From positions 6,873,503-6,937,502 of the forward strand of contig JAPTYO010000018.1 of assembly GCA_036873135.1 (NCBI GenBank): a DNA stretch of 64,000 bases, given 5' to 3'. The notes beneath the pieces are model-generated. The model had not been told where the DNA came from, made no database searches, and saw only the letters and a list, made by a program, of their open reading frames with translations. Origin of the DNA: Clarkia xantiana subsp. parviflora. Its lineage: Eukaryota > Streptophyta > Magnoliopsida > Myrtales > Onagraceae. Position 1 is the stretch's first letter, and each line of letters starts with the position of its first letter. The translations under genes and the position numbers were made by a program. Positions 21,758 through 32,610 of this stretch are shown piece by piece.

Positions 21758-24284
21758 TGCCTTGCCGTGCGTTGATCACCCAAGACTTCCCCAATTCCGT
21801 ATTCGGTGATATACTTCAGTTTCTGATGCACGGTAGATGGCACAATTTCATATGGATTTATGGTTGTTCTTCCTAAGATCCCGTTGTAGGCTCCCAGGCT
21901 TTCAACCACCATGAAGTTGACGTTCACTCTCAGCTGTGTCCATCCTTGGCCCATGGTCACTGGCAGGGTTATCATTCCTAGGGGATAACTTGTTGCCCCT
22001 GAGAAGCCAACCAGAGGGAAGTTGACTGGTTTGATGTCTGCCTTTGTTTTTCCTATCTCTTCCAGGACCCTTAGGCTTAGGAGGTCTGCAGAGCTGCCCC
22101 CATCTACCAGTATTCTTTTTACATCGAAGTTATCGATGTCCATCGTGATGACTAAAGCATCATCATGCAGGAAGACAATATGACTCTTGTCCTTCTCCGA
22201 AAACTCAATCTTCATCTCCTCTCCTTCTCGTGGTCTCTTTCTCCACTTTGGTACTGAACCCAGCTTGGATGCATAAACTTCCCTTGCATTAGCTGTTGGG
22301 CCACCTGATGCCACTCCTCCGTGTATCATGTTTATAGTCCCCCTCTTGTTAGGTGGGGGATTATAATCTACCTTGTCTTTGCCTTTATCCTTGTATGATG
22401 GCCCTAGCTGTATGTTGTTGCCACCGTGATCAACAAACTTTTTTAGCTCCCCTCTCTGGATGATATTGTTGATACTTAGCTTCAAGCTAAAGCATTCGTT
22501 CGTATCATGCCCATATGCCTCATGGTTATCACACCATCTATCCTTGTGTGTTCCTACCATTGGCGCTCTCCATCTTCCGGGGGTGACCATAATTTCTGAT
22601 TTCTCATCTCTCTTAGGACCACTGCTGGGGTGGTGTTCAATGGTATTTACTTGATGACATTTATTTCCCTAGCCTTCAATGGCTCACCCATCTGATTTCT
22701 TTGCTGAGGCGGACGCCACTCCTGTTTTCTTATGGGTTGAGGTGCCTGAGGTGGGTTTCCCTTATTCTGCTTTGTATTGTCCACCTTTGCTGCTTGAATC
22801 TTGGCTTTCTTATTCAGCCTGTGCCTTTCTAGGTCTATATGAGTTTTCACTCTCCCTGCTAGCTCCTCTAAGGTGCTTGCTGGTTTCTTGGCCATCTTTT
22901 CTGCCAATGTGGACCCGAATCGGCCTAGGTTTCTTATGAAGGCTCTTATTATTTCACCCTCAGTGATGTCGCCCTGTATGTCTGCTATGTTCTGGTTGAA
23001 CCTAGTATAGTAATCAGCCAAAGATTCATAATTTTCTTGCTTCACATCATCTAGGGAGCCTGTTCCTTTGAGTAGCTTCCTTTCTCCTAGGTATCTCTGA
23101 AGAAACTTCGCCTTTAGCTACGCCCATGAGTGGATGCTCTCGGTAGGTAGGCTAAAGAACCAATGTGACGCCACCCCTAATAGGGTGTTTGGAAATAAGA
23201 GTGCCTTGTAGCGATCATCAGTAGTTCTCCCGAATAGAGAGGCTTCATGCTGCTGAATGTGCTCCAAAGGGTCTCCCTTGCCATTGTACTTTGCTATCTG
23301 TATTGTATGCAAGGAGTCTGGCACTTTGTTCATTTCCAACTCCCTCGTGAAGGGGTGGTTCGTGTTGTCACTCAGGCAGTGCAGTCCGTTTTTCTTTGAC
23401 TCACTCGTCTTTCTCACTATCATGGCTTCTATCTCCTCCGGGGTAATCATCACCGGCGTTGGAGTATAGTCTCTCTGATATCCCCCATAGTTATAAACTG
23501 GGCTTGCTGGGATCCCTTGTCCGTGCTGGTACGGACTGTAGGCGTATCCCTGATATCCCTGCTGGTGTACTTGGTGGAATTCTTGCCTCCTTGGAGGTCT
23601 TGCCTGTCTATCTGCCCCCAGCGGGGTGTATGCCCTGGCGTCCTGCTGTGTCTGTTGCTGCCTTGGAGGCACAAACTGCTGCCTTCCCTCTGGGGGGCGG
23701 CCCTTGGTTATCTCTCCTTTGTTCTTCTCGCTGCCCTGTTCGAGGGTACGAGTGGTGTTCTTCTTCTGGGACTTGTTCTTCCTCATGAACTTCTTCTTCT
23801 TCATGCTGGTGTTGCCTTCCCTGCCTGTTCCTCAGAGTCTCTCTATAGGCTAGTAGCTCATCCAATGCGCTCATCAGCCCCGGAGTCACCGTATGTGCTC
23901 CTTGTGAGTATGCGGGCCTTGTGTTGGTTGTGTGGGCGCGATTGTCGTTCCTTTGAGCCGGCATCCCATATGGATATCCTTGAGGTTGTGCTCATAGTAG
24001 TACCCCTGAGGAGGTGCCGTGTATTGAGATGGCACTCCTTGTTGCTCTCCTTCTCTTTGTGGCCTCCTAGCCAATGGAGTTGAGGCTGTGGAAGACTCAG
24101 CCCCAGCTGGGCGTGAAGGTCCTCCTTCCTGGCTGTTAGGCTGGGGTGCCTGTGGGGCTACCTGAGGCTCTGGGTGTACAGGTTGTTTCTCTGGGTTAGG
24201 CTGCCTTGCTGGAGGTATAGGCTGTCTCCCTCGCCTGTCGCCCCCAGGTGGGCGGTTATGCCTAAATGCTAAGCTATTCGTCAT
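21667..24284 (-). pseudogene. E1 gag and protease, frameshifted
   Basis: Reads on minus from the ATG at 24284, 52 bases from the LTR. Segments in order: Pro/Gln-rich N-terminus (24284-23886), acidic Glu-rich stretch (23964-23608), gag core with YNGKGDP and SHWFFSLP (23804-23118), second half with YYTRFNQN and AFIRNLGRF (23045-22647). The 307-codon frame 22590-21667 then holds the knuckle CDNHEAYGHDTNEC and a retropepsin-type protease with DGGSSAD (about residues 163-169) and ILGRTTIN. Frame breaks separate the segments. No RT follows. The gag core matches PF03732-type retrotransposon gag. Confidence 0.8.
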
Positions 24285-24307
24285 CGCTCTCGTGATTGCC
24301 AGGCTTT

Positions 24308-24335
24308 CTGTTCGAAGCCCACAGACGGCGCCAAG
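24308..24335 (-). other. E1 primer-binding site region
   Basis: CTTGGCGCCGTCTGTGGGC on minus, directly next to the 5' LTR end; identical core in E2, one change in E3. Confidence 0.7.
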
Positions 24336-25310
24336 TGTTAGGTTATAGGTTTCAGGTCAACGGGTCGTCGGCCTAAATCCTACTCCTCACTGGTGAACTA
24401 GCGGATCCTGTGCTTCCTGAGCTCGGTCGTTCTAATCCGTATCCTTCTGCCCTTCTCCTTCTCTTCTCCACATGCCCTGCAAGAGGGGCGATGTCAAGCA
24501 CGGAGGGGGGGGGGGGGTGGTGCTTGAAGTACCCTCTCCGATGCTTAAGTCAATATATTTCTTAGATAAAGCTTAGAGAGATGTCAGAGCTAAATTGCAC
24601 ACTTAGCCAAGATGTTCAAATGAATGATGGAAATGTTGTATTTATAGGCAACGGTGTCATTAAGGTGGCTTAATGACATCGTTAACCTTTAAACACAATT
24701 AATTAGCCCTTGATCACGTAACTAAAACCTTAAAGCACGGAGAAAGACGCCGGAAATAAACTGAGTATGGGAGTCGGGAAGCGGTGCCGGGGCCCTTGGG
24801 GGGGGGGGGGGGGAGAAAATCCGACCCCCAAGGGTAGGGGTTGGGTGTGGCCACCCAACCCTTCCCTAGGGAGGATCGGGTTGGCTGACCCGATCTCCCC
24901 TAGGGGAGGTCGGGTGTGGCCACCCGACCTCACCTAGGTGAGTTTGTCGCGGTCCGGACGAGTATTTTTGCCTTGTCCGGACTGTTGGTGTTTCCGCGGG
25001 GTGTTTGGGTCGAAGTTTCGATTTACAATCATTAACGGGGTGATCAAAATAAAACGATTTAGAAGTCAACGGGTTCAAATTGGGCGTATATCCATCACAG
25101 ACCCGATCTCCCCTAGGGGAGATCGGGTGTGGTCACCCGACCTCACCTAGGTGAGTTTGTCGCGGTCCGGACGAGTAATTTTGCCTCGTCCGGACCGTTG
25201 GTGTTTCCGCGGGGTGTTTGGGTTGAAGTTTCGATTTACAATCATTAACGGGGTGATCAAAATAAAACGATTTAGAAGTCAACGGGTTCAAATTGGGCGT
25301 ATATCCATCA
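24336..25310 (-). repeat. E1 5' LTR with terminal partial duplication
   Basis: 24336-25097 is the full LTR ending ATCCATCA. 25098-25310 repeats the last ~210 bases and again ends ATCCATCA, followed by the TSD ATGGC. TATAAATA on minus lies at 24639-24646. Confidence 0.85.
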
Positions 25311-26137
25311 ATGGCCAGTCATGGTTCTGGTCGCATGTCTCAATCTCGAGCTGCACCCAATGAATGTTAAGACCGCATTCCTCCACTGAAACGTGGAGGA
25401 AGAGATCTACATGGAGCGACCGCAGGGTTTCATTACTCCTGGTATCGAACGTAAAGTTTGTAAACTCCAAAGGTCCATTTACGATCTTAAATAGTCGTCT
25501 CGGCAATGGTACTGCAGATTCCACGAGGAAATCGTGGGAAACGGATTTGTGAATCTTCACGAGGATCCGTGTGTGTATTATAAGACCTCCGTGTCTAAGT
25601 ATGTCATCTTAACCTTATACGTGGACGACATACTCATTGCCGCAAACGATGTGAGTTTATGAACAAGTCAAAGTCCTGGTTGGCATCTGTATTTGAGATG
25701 AAAGAAATGGGAGAGACCACGTATATCTTAGGCATTAAAATGCTAGAGATCGAGCTACCCGAAAATTGTGTCTATCTCAAGAAGCTTATATCAACAAACT
25801 ATAAATGATTCAAATTACAGGATGCCAAACCCGTGGATACGCCGGTGGTTTTTGGGTGCGGACTGTCAAAATGTGACGGTTCCAAGAACCTGGCAGAGCG
25901 TGAACAGATGAAGGGTGCAGAGTATTTAAGCATGGTCGGTAGTTTGATGTACGCCATGCAATGCACCCGTCCGGATACCTGTTACGCAGTGGGCCTAGTA
26001 GCACGTTTCCAATCAGATCCTGGCTATCACATTTAAAGGCTGTAAAACGAATAATTCGTTATCTGAAAGGTACTGCCGTCTACGCACTGTGCTATGAGGG
26101 AAAGAAGTTAGAATTGACCGATTACAGTGTTGCCGAC
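25311..26137 (+). pseudogene. Copia A reverse transcriptase, middle to end
   Basis: Resumes copia A after E1. Recognisable RT motifs are VKTAFLH near 25360, EEEIYME, GFITPG, an intact YVDD box at 25618-25629 (YVDDILIAANDV), and an EYLSMVGSLMYA segment near 25920. Stops (for example TGA in place of Gly codon near 25390 and TAG at 25492) and frameshifts after 25660 inactivate it. The coding line continues into RNase H but is cut at the E3 insertion (TSD CCGAC 26133-26137). Of the three copia copies this one keeps both catalytic Asp residues of YVDD. Confidence 0.85.
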
Positions 26138-26907
26138 TGATGGATATACGCCCAATTCGAACCCGTTGACTTCGGAATCGTTTCATTTTGATCACCCCGT
26201 TAATGATTGTAAATCGAAACTTCAACCCGAACACCCCGCGAAAACACCAACGGTCCGGACGAGGTCGAAATACTCGTCCGGCCAAGTTAGACTCACCTAG
26301 GTGAGGTCGGGTGGCCACACCTGACCTCCCCTAGGGGAGATCGGGTCAGCCAACCCGATCTCCCCTAGGAGGGGTTGGGTGGCCACACCCAACCCCTACC
26401 CTTGGAGGTTGGATTTTTCTTCCCCCCCAAGGGCCCCGACACTGTTTTTAGACTCCCATACTCGGTTTATTTCCGCCAACCTTCTCCGTACCCTAAGGTC
26501 TTAATTACGTGTTTAAAGGTTAATTAATTGTGTTTAAAGGTTAACGATGTCATTAAGCCACCTTAATGACACCGTTGCCTATAAATACAACTCTTCCACT
26601 ATTCATTTGATCATCTTGGCAAGTTGCATAATTTAGCTCTGACATCTCTCTAGCTTTATCTCTCTAGCTTTATCTCTCTACAAAAACCGTACTGACTTAG
26701 GCATCGGAGAGGGTTCATCAGGCACCACCCCCCCCCCCCCTCTGTGCCTGGTATTGCCCCTCTTGCAGGGCGAGAAGAGAAGCGAAGCGAAGGACAGAAA
26801 GATACAGGCTAGGACGACACAACCCGAGAGCACCGAATCCGCAACATCTCCAGTGAGGAACGAGACTTAGGTCGACCGTCCGTTGACCCTAGACTTGGAA
26901 CCTAACA
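26138..26907 (+). repeat. E3 5' LTR
   Basis: 770 bases, TGATGGATATACG to TTGGAACCTAACA. It has one intact CCCCTAGGGG palindrome plus one diverged copy, against four plus one in the 3' LTR. Confidence 0.92.
26551..26587 (+). promoter_or_regulatory. E3 LTR core promoter: inverted repeat and TATA box
   Basis: CATTAAG-CCAC-CTTAATG (26551-26568) is a perfect 7-base inverted repeat. TATAAATA follows at 26580-26587. Both are kept in all LTRs of E1, E2 and E3 in the window, so the pair is probably part of the U3 promoter. Confidence 0.65.
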
Positions 26908-26930
26908 CTTGGCGTCGTCTGTGGGCTTCG
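26908..26930 (+). other. E3 primer-binding site region
   Basis: CTTGGCGTCGTCTGTGGGC directly after the LTR; differs from E1 and E2 by T for C at one position. Confidence 0.7.
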
Positions 26931-26958
26931 AACAGAAAGCCTGGCAATAACAAGAGCA

Positions 26959-28562
26959 ATGACGAACAGCTTGGTGTCTAGGCATCACCGCCCACCTGGG
27001 GACAATAGGCGAGGGAGACAGCCTATACCCCAACAAGGCAGCCTAACTCTGGGAAACAGCCTGTGCACCCAGAGCCTCAAGTAACCCCACAAGCACCCCA
27101 GCCCAACAACCAGGAGGGAGGACCCTCACGCTCAGCTGGGGCTGAGTCTTCCACAGCCTCAACCCCATTGGCAAGGAGGCCACAGAGATAGAGGGAGCAA
27201 TAGGGAGTGCCATCCCAATACACGGCACCTCCTGAGGGATATTACTATGAGGCGCAACCCCAAGGATATCCATATGGGATGCCGGCCCAAAGGAATGACA
27301 ACCGCGCCCACACAACAAACACAAGGCCGGCATACACACAGGGGGCACATACAGTGACTCATGAAGAGGAGCAAATCCCAACAGAAGAACGCCACTCGCA
27401 CCCTCGATCAGGGCAGCGAGAAGAGCAAAGAAGAAATTACCAAGAGCCACCCCCAGAGGGAAGACAGCAATTCGTGCCTCCTAGGCAACAACAGAACGCC
27501 AGGGCTTACACCCCGCTGGGGGCAGACAGACAAGCAAGACCTCCAAGGAGGCAAGAATTCTACGAAGTACCCCAGCAGGGACACCAAGGATACACCTACA
27601 GTCCGTACCAACACGGACAAGGGATCCCAGCAAGCCCAATCTATAACTACGGAGGCTATCAGAGAGATTACACTCCGACACCGGCATTGATTACTCCGGA
27701 GGAGATAGAGGCAATGATAACAAGGAAAATGAATGAGTCAAAGAAACACGGCTTACATTGTCTAAGTGATAAAACGAACCACCCCTTCACGAGGGAATTG
27801 GAGATGAGCAAGGTGCCGGACTCCCTGCATACAATCCAGATTGCAAAGTACAATGGCAAGGGAGACCCCTTGGAGCATATTCAAGAGCATGAAGCCTCCC
27901 TATTCGGGAGAACTACTGATGAAAGATACAAGGCACTCCTATTTCGAAACACCCTATCGGGGGTGGCTTCACATTGGTTCTTTAGCCTACCTTCAGAGAG
28001 CATCCACTCATGGGAGCAGCTAAAGGCGAAATTTCTTCAGATATATCTAGGAGAAAGGAAGCTCCTCAAAGGAACAGGCTCCATCGATGACGTGAAGCAA
28101 GAAAATGATGAATCTCTGGCCAATTACTACACTAGGTTTAACCAAAACATAGCAGACATCCAGGGCGACATCACTGAGGGGGAAATAATACGAGCCTTCA
28201 TTAGAAACCTAGGCCGCTTCGGGTCCACGCTGGCAGAAAAGATGGCCAAGAAACCAGCAAGCACCTTAGAGGAACTAGCAGGGAGAGTAAAAACTCATAT
28301 AGACCTGGAGAGGCACAGGGCAAGTAAGAAAGCCAAGATTCAAGCAGCTAAGGAAGACAATGCAAAGCCGAACAGAGGAAAGCCACCTCAGGCACCTCAA
28401 CACACAAGACAGCAGGAATGGCGTCCGCCCCAGCAAAGAAATCAGATGGGCGATCCACTGAAGGCTAGGGAAATCAATATCATCAAGTTCATCCCATTGA
28501 ACGCCACCCCCTGCAAGGTGGAGAGCCCCAATGGTGGGAACGCACAAGGACAGATGGTGTGA
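26959..28562 (+). CDS. E3 gag; open from 27207
   Basis: The ancestral ATG is at 26959, 52 bases after the LTR, but a frameshift near 27040 and stops at about 27187 and 27200 break the N-terminus. From 27207 the frame is open for 451 codons, the longest in the window. It has a Tyr/Gln/Pro-rich start, an acidic stretch at about residues 52-60, and the gag core from about residue 214 (YNGKGDP) through about 255 (SHWFFSLP). It continues to about 324 (EGEIIRAFIRN) and a Lys-rich tail. It corresponds to PF03732-type retrotransposon gag, forming capsids in family members. The frame ends just before the knuckle because of a shift near 28530. Confidence 0.85.
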
Positions 28563-28697
28563 TAACCATGAAGCATACGGGCATGACACGAACGAATGCT
28601 TCAGCCTAAAGCTAAGCATCAACAATGTCATCCAAAGGGGAGAACTAAAGCAGTTCGTGGATCATGGGGGCAACAGCATACAGTTAGGGCCATCATA
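28531..28697 (+). pseudogene. E3 gag knuckle remnant and deletion junction
   Basis: In another frame 28531 onward encodes the CHHC knuckle (CDNHEAYGHDTNEC) matching E1. After the GPSYR codons, at about 28697, the sequence changes directly to the reverse of exon 5 of the antisense gene. Everything between was deleted. Confidence 0.8.
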
Positions 28698-30449
28698 CAG
28701 GGAAGACCCGCTATCAAGGTGGAACTCCTTCAACCCAGCAAAAGGAGTCAACTCAGACCCAACGATATCCTCGTCAGTAAGGCGTGCGAAATCCTTCCGA
28801 CTCAAAGCCGGAGGCCCACCTATACAAACAAAGTAAGATACAGAAAAATATAAACATAGAAGCGTCGATGACAAGGAGGAGGTCGAACCTGACGACCGTG
28901 CCCTCGGCTGGGGGGCAGGGGAACCATCACCAACAGGTCGCTTCCCTTTATCAGCTCGGAAGGCACCTCTTCGACCACCATCTCTTTGTCACGAGACAGG
29001 GTCGGAGGACGAACAACAGGCGGAGAAGGATCTGCAACTTTCTTCCTCTTGACAGCCGAGGCCCCGGTCTCAGAGTCGGACCTCTGCGACTTGGACTTAG
29101 AAGGTCCAGAGCCCTTGCCTACGGAGACAACCCTCTCGGTCACCAGGGGAGAGTGCCCTAACAATGCAAGAAAAACAAGAATAAGAAAAACACAAGTATA
29201 CCATAAAGAGGCAAAAAAAAGGAAGTATACCAGAGGCCCCAGCAGTTTTCCCAAGCATGGGAGACTTCTTCAGGGTAGAGCTAGATGGAGCCCTCCTCTT
29301 GCTCAGATCGACCGGTGCCGCCTGCACGTTATATGTTTTCCCGTGAAACCACTACAAGAAAAAAGCAGAAAGTAAATGCAGATGAGAAGACTAAGTAACA
29401 TACCGAACCCCCGGATTCAGGAGTCAAACTGATCCCTGCTTCATAAAGATCCGTCTCAGTCACTAAGGACACAGGGCAATATGACTGGGTCCTGTTGCTC
29501 TCATAGATGGCCTTCATAGTCTCTAAATCCGCGGAAAAGAACTCCCCGAAGGCAGGCCAACCGTCTGACCGATCCTCATTCAAGACTGACCAAGTAACAT
29601 ACCGATCCGTAATGAAGAAATAATGTTTGGCCCAGTGGCTCGCTGAGTTATCGCTCCGGGCCACGAAGCGAAGAGAAGTATTCCACTCAACCCCACTCAA
29701 CCCAAAGTCAGCAAACCGGGAATCTTTGAGGGATGGATGCCGAGTCACAAAACTCGCAAAGCCTACCTTCCTCTGATATTGGAATCGATAGAAACAGCGG
29801 AACAAAACCAGTGAGTACTTCCAGGAGTACCAGTGGCATAACACCCGGAAGCCCACCCAGATACGGATAGCACTAGGAGCAAGGTTCACAGGAGAGATCC
29901 TAAAGAACCTACTCAATTCTACAAGATCATCGCAATAAGGCAGCCGCAATCCAAATCGAATCTGAGAAGGGTAAACAACGACCTTCCCCCTCGGAGGCTC
30001 TGTCACCGTCTGGCGGGTATTCCCCAAGGAGGGGAGGAAAGGATATAGAGGCTCATCTAAGGGGCAGATATCACCTAAAGTAACGTGCTCGTTATAATCA
30101 GACCTAGTCAGGTGGTTCTCCGACAAAGCAGCGAGACCTAAGTCAAAGGTAGCAGGAAATCCCAAAGTTCGAATCAAGTTTCGACTAACACCCCGGCTCA
30201 GATTGCGACACTAAGCTAATGACAGGAAAGGAAGTAATGCGACGAATAGAAGAGAAGAGAGACTTACTCATCCTTCGAAGGATGTAACGCCTTTGCAGAG
30301 TTTGCGTACGGGGACACCACCAGGAATACAGTACCTGCCACGGCATGATAGATGTCAAAACAAGAAAATTTCCGAAAAAACCGGTAGTACCCCGGCACTC
30401 GACCAACAACAACAACCAAAGATCCGAAGACATCCAACAAAGGTAACAA
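28698..30449 (-). pseudogene. E3 antisense gene, 3'-truncated, splice-competent exons 1-4
   Basis: Exons on minus: 30449-30268, 30184-29404, 29351-29231, 29157-28889 and partial exon 5 from 28819 to about 28697. Introns start GT and end AG. Reading phase is preserved across the first three introns, unlike in E1. Exon 2 holds the Transposase_28-like domain within an open frame of 282 codons (30177-29329): GLRLPYCDDLVELSRFF, then YSWKYSLVLFRCF. Exon 4 is Ser/Lys-rich with KRKK. The coiled-coil last exon is deleted. It runs convergent to gag. Function unknown; the conserved frame suggests it was translated before the deletion. Confidence 0.7.
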
Positions 30450-31751
30450 ACATGCGCCAAAGACACCACGACAACCAAATCGGACAATTTTTTTCTAACC
30501 AAAATCGGTTCTCGGGCAAAATTACGATTACGCCCTCCAACGGAAATCAACACACAAATGGCGCCTCGACATCAAATTTAAAACGGGAATAGTTCAATCG
30601 GACAAAAAACTATCTCCGGACGGCCGGCCAAAATTTTTTTCCCCAAATCCACGACTATCTACGGCTATCCGCGGCAATCACATATTCAATCAAGCATCGG
30701 CAATCGAATATCGGCAATTCAAAAATCAACATTTTACACGTTAACGAGAAGGAAAAGAGTGGACCTTCGGAAAACCCGACCTGATGTGATAAACGGGTCC
30801 GGAATTCAAACTTTGAAGTTGGCCGGAATCAGCCCCTCGCCGGAGCCTCAGTTTTGCCGCCGCCGGAGCCGAGCTGCGCCTATCCCCGCCTGTCCCGCCG
30901 CCGTGGCCACTCGTCGAGGCCACAGAAGCCATCGCCGTCACGAATGGCGATCCCCGTCGCCTCAGCCGTACTCCGCACCGCCGTTGGCCGCCGTCCACCT
31001 GGGGTCGCGTCGTCGTCTCCGGCTGGATCTTCTCGCGCCGCTGTCCCGCCTGAGTTGCTGGTCGGAATTGCTGGTTCCTCACCGGAATTTCGGCCGGCCC
31101 CCCTCCCTTGGTGTGCAAGAATGCCTCCCCTGGTCTCCAAGTGTGAGGAAAAAGGAAAAAGATGACAATAATGGCTAAGTGAGGTAATTTCTTTACTCCC
31201 CTATATATTTGAAAAGGTGTAGGGTTTTTTAAAGTGACATAATCACAACCCTCCATTCAAAATTAGATGAGATCTAAGGGTTAAAGGAAAACTATCATCT
31301 TTACCTCCCTTAGACTATGGTTAGGCATATCTCCACTCAAGTTAACATCCCACGGGTTTATTTTTAAGCATCCCATACTTAGAAAAATTTTAGACCAAAA
31401 TTAAATTTTTCTCCACTTAGATAAATCCCGGCATGAAATTGAAGTTTGAATCGCTTAGCTGTATTCGTATTACATCCCTATGCGTGCGTGTATTTTTCGA
31501 GTATACGCCCGTAGCAAGGATAGATTTATTATTTCCACCTCGGACGGACGCGTGCTTGGACACGTGTCCGTGCTATTCTGACGTTTACAATTCCTCTATC
31601 TTATAAGGCAGGGGGCAGAGTCAGAGGCACACATCCATGGGTAAGTAAGCATTCAGACAAAAAGGTAAATCCTGGCTTCAAATTGCGTGTGTCATACCAT
31701 CCTAAAATAGAGTCAATCAAGGGTCAGGCCATTGGTTGACTCGGGGGCATG
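30450..31751 (-). other. E3 antisense-gene leader and 3' noncoding part
   Basis: 30450-31190 is GC-rich leader without a conserved frame. 31257-31690 matches the E1 and E2 3' noncoding parts in reverse. 31739-31751 is the polypurine tract before the 3' LTR. Confidence 0.6.
31202..31208 (-). promoter_or_regulatory. Putative TATA box of the E3 antisense gene
   Basis: TATATAG on minus in the block shared with E1 16255-16275. Transcription would run toward gag. Confidence 0.45.
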
Positions 31752-32605
31752 TGATGGATATACGCCCAATTCGAACCCGTTGACTTCCGAATCGTTTCAT
31801 TTTGATCACCCCGTTAATGATTGTAAATCGAAACTTCAACCCGAACACCCCGCGAAAACACCAACGGTCCGGACGAGGCCAAAATACTCGTCCGGCCAAG
31901 TTAGACTCACCTAGGTGAGGTCGGGTGGCCACACCCGACCTCCCCTAGGGGAGATCGGGTCAGCCAACCCGATCTCCCCTAGGGGAGATAGGGTGGACCA
32001 ACCCGATCTCCCCTAGGGGAGATAGGGTGGACCAACCCGATCTCCCCTAGGGGAGATAGGGTTGGCCAACCCTATCTCCCCTAGGAGGGGTTGGGTGGCC
32101 ACACCCAACCCCTACCCTTGGAGGTCGGATTTTCCTCCCCCCCAAGGGCCCCGACACTGTTTTTAGACTCCCATACTCGGTTTATTTCCGCCAACCTTCT
32201 CCGTACCCTAAGGTCTTAATTACGTGTTTAAAGGTTAATTAATTGTGTTTAAAGGTTAACGATGTCATTAAGCCACCTTAATGACACCGTTGCCTATAAA
32301 TACAACTCTTCCACTACTATTCATTTTATCATCTTGGCAAGTTGCATAATTTAGCTCTGACATCTCTCTAGCTTTATCTCTCTACAAAAACCGTACTGAC
32401 TTAGGCATCGGAGAGGGTTCATCAGGCACCACCCCCCCTCTGTGCCTGGTATTGCCCCTCTTGCAGGGCGAGAAGAGAAGCGAAGGGAAGGACAGAAAGA
32501 TACAGGCTAGGACGACACAACCCGAGAGCACCGAATCCGCAACATCTCCAGTGAGGAACGAGACTTAGGTCGAACGTCCGTTGACCCTAGAGTTGGAACC
32601 TAACA
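31752..32605 (+). repeat. E3 3' LTR
   Basis: 854 bases, about 84 longer than the 5' LTR, mainly through extra palindromic units at 31935-32095. It ends CCTAACA and is followed by TSD CCGAC. Confidence 0.92.
31935..32095 (+). repeat. Palindromic tandem module in E3 3' LTR
   Basis: About 34-base units centred on GATCTCCCCTAGGGGAGATC, a 20-base perfect palindrome, with GGTTGG/GGTGGACC linkers. Four intact centres and one diverged centre (CCCCTAGGAGGGG). Confidence 0.85.
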
Positions 32606-32610
32606 CCGAC

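Larger units (their letters stand above)
5073..25315 (-). mobile_element. Tat-type gypsy element E1, full span with TSDs
   Basis: LTRs (TGTTAGG...ATCCATCA as read on plus) bound 5078-25310. The flanks ATGGC at 5073-5077 and 25311-25315 are a 5-base TSD. Primer site and gag lie inside the right LTR on the minus strand, so the element reads right to left. The order on minus is 5' LTR, PBS, gag, protease, a second gag fragment, tandem repeats, the antisense gene (on plus), a 3' noncoding part and 3' LTR. No RT, RNase H or integrase is present. E2 is inserted in the 3' noncoding part. Without E2 the element is about 10.4 kb. Confidence 0.9.
26133..32610 (+). mobile_element. Tat-type gypsy element E3, compact and pol-less
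   Basis: LTRs at 26138-26907 and 31752-32605 are flanked by CCGAC (26133-26137, 32606-32610). The interior is only about 4.8 kb: PBS, gag, an internal junction near 28697, the antisense gene on minus, 3' noncoding part and polypurine tract. It is the same family as E1, in the opposite orientation. Protease, second gag, tandem arrays and the last antisense exons are missing, removed by one deletion at about 28697. Confidence 0.92.

Noticed and set aside
30741..31256. 171-codon minus frame starting MEGCDYVTLKNP, also 16216-16461 in E1
   Set aside because: It spans the putative TATA box and only the first ~45 residues agree between E1 and E3; more likely upstream noncoding sequence.
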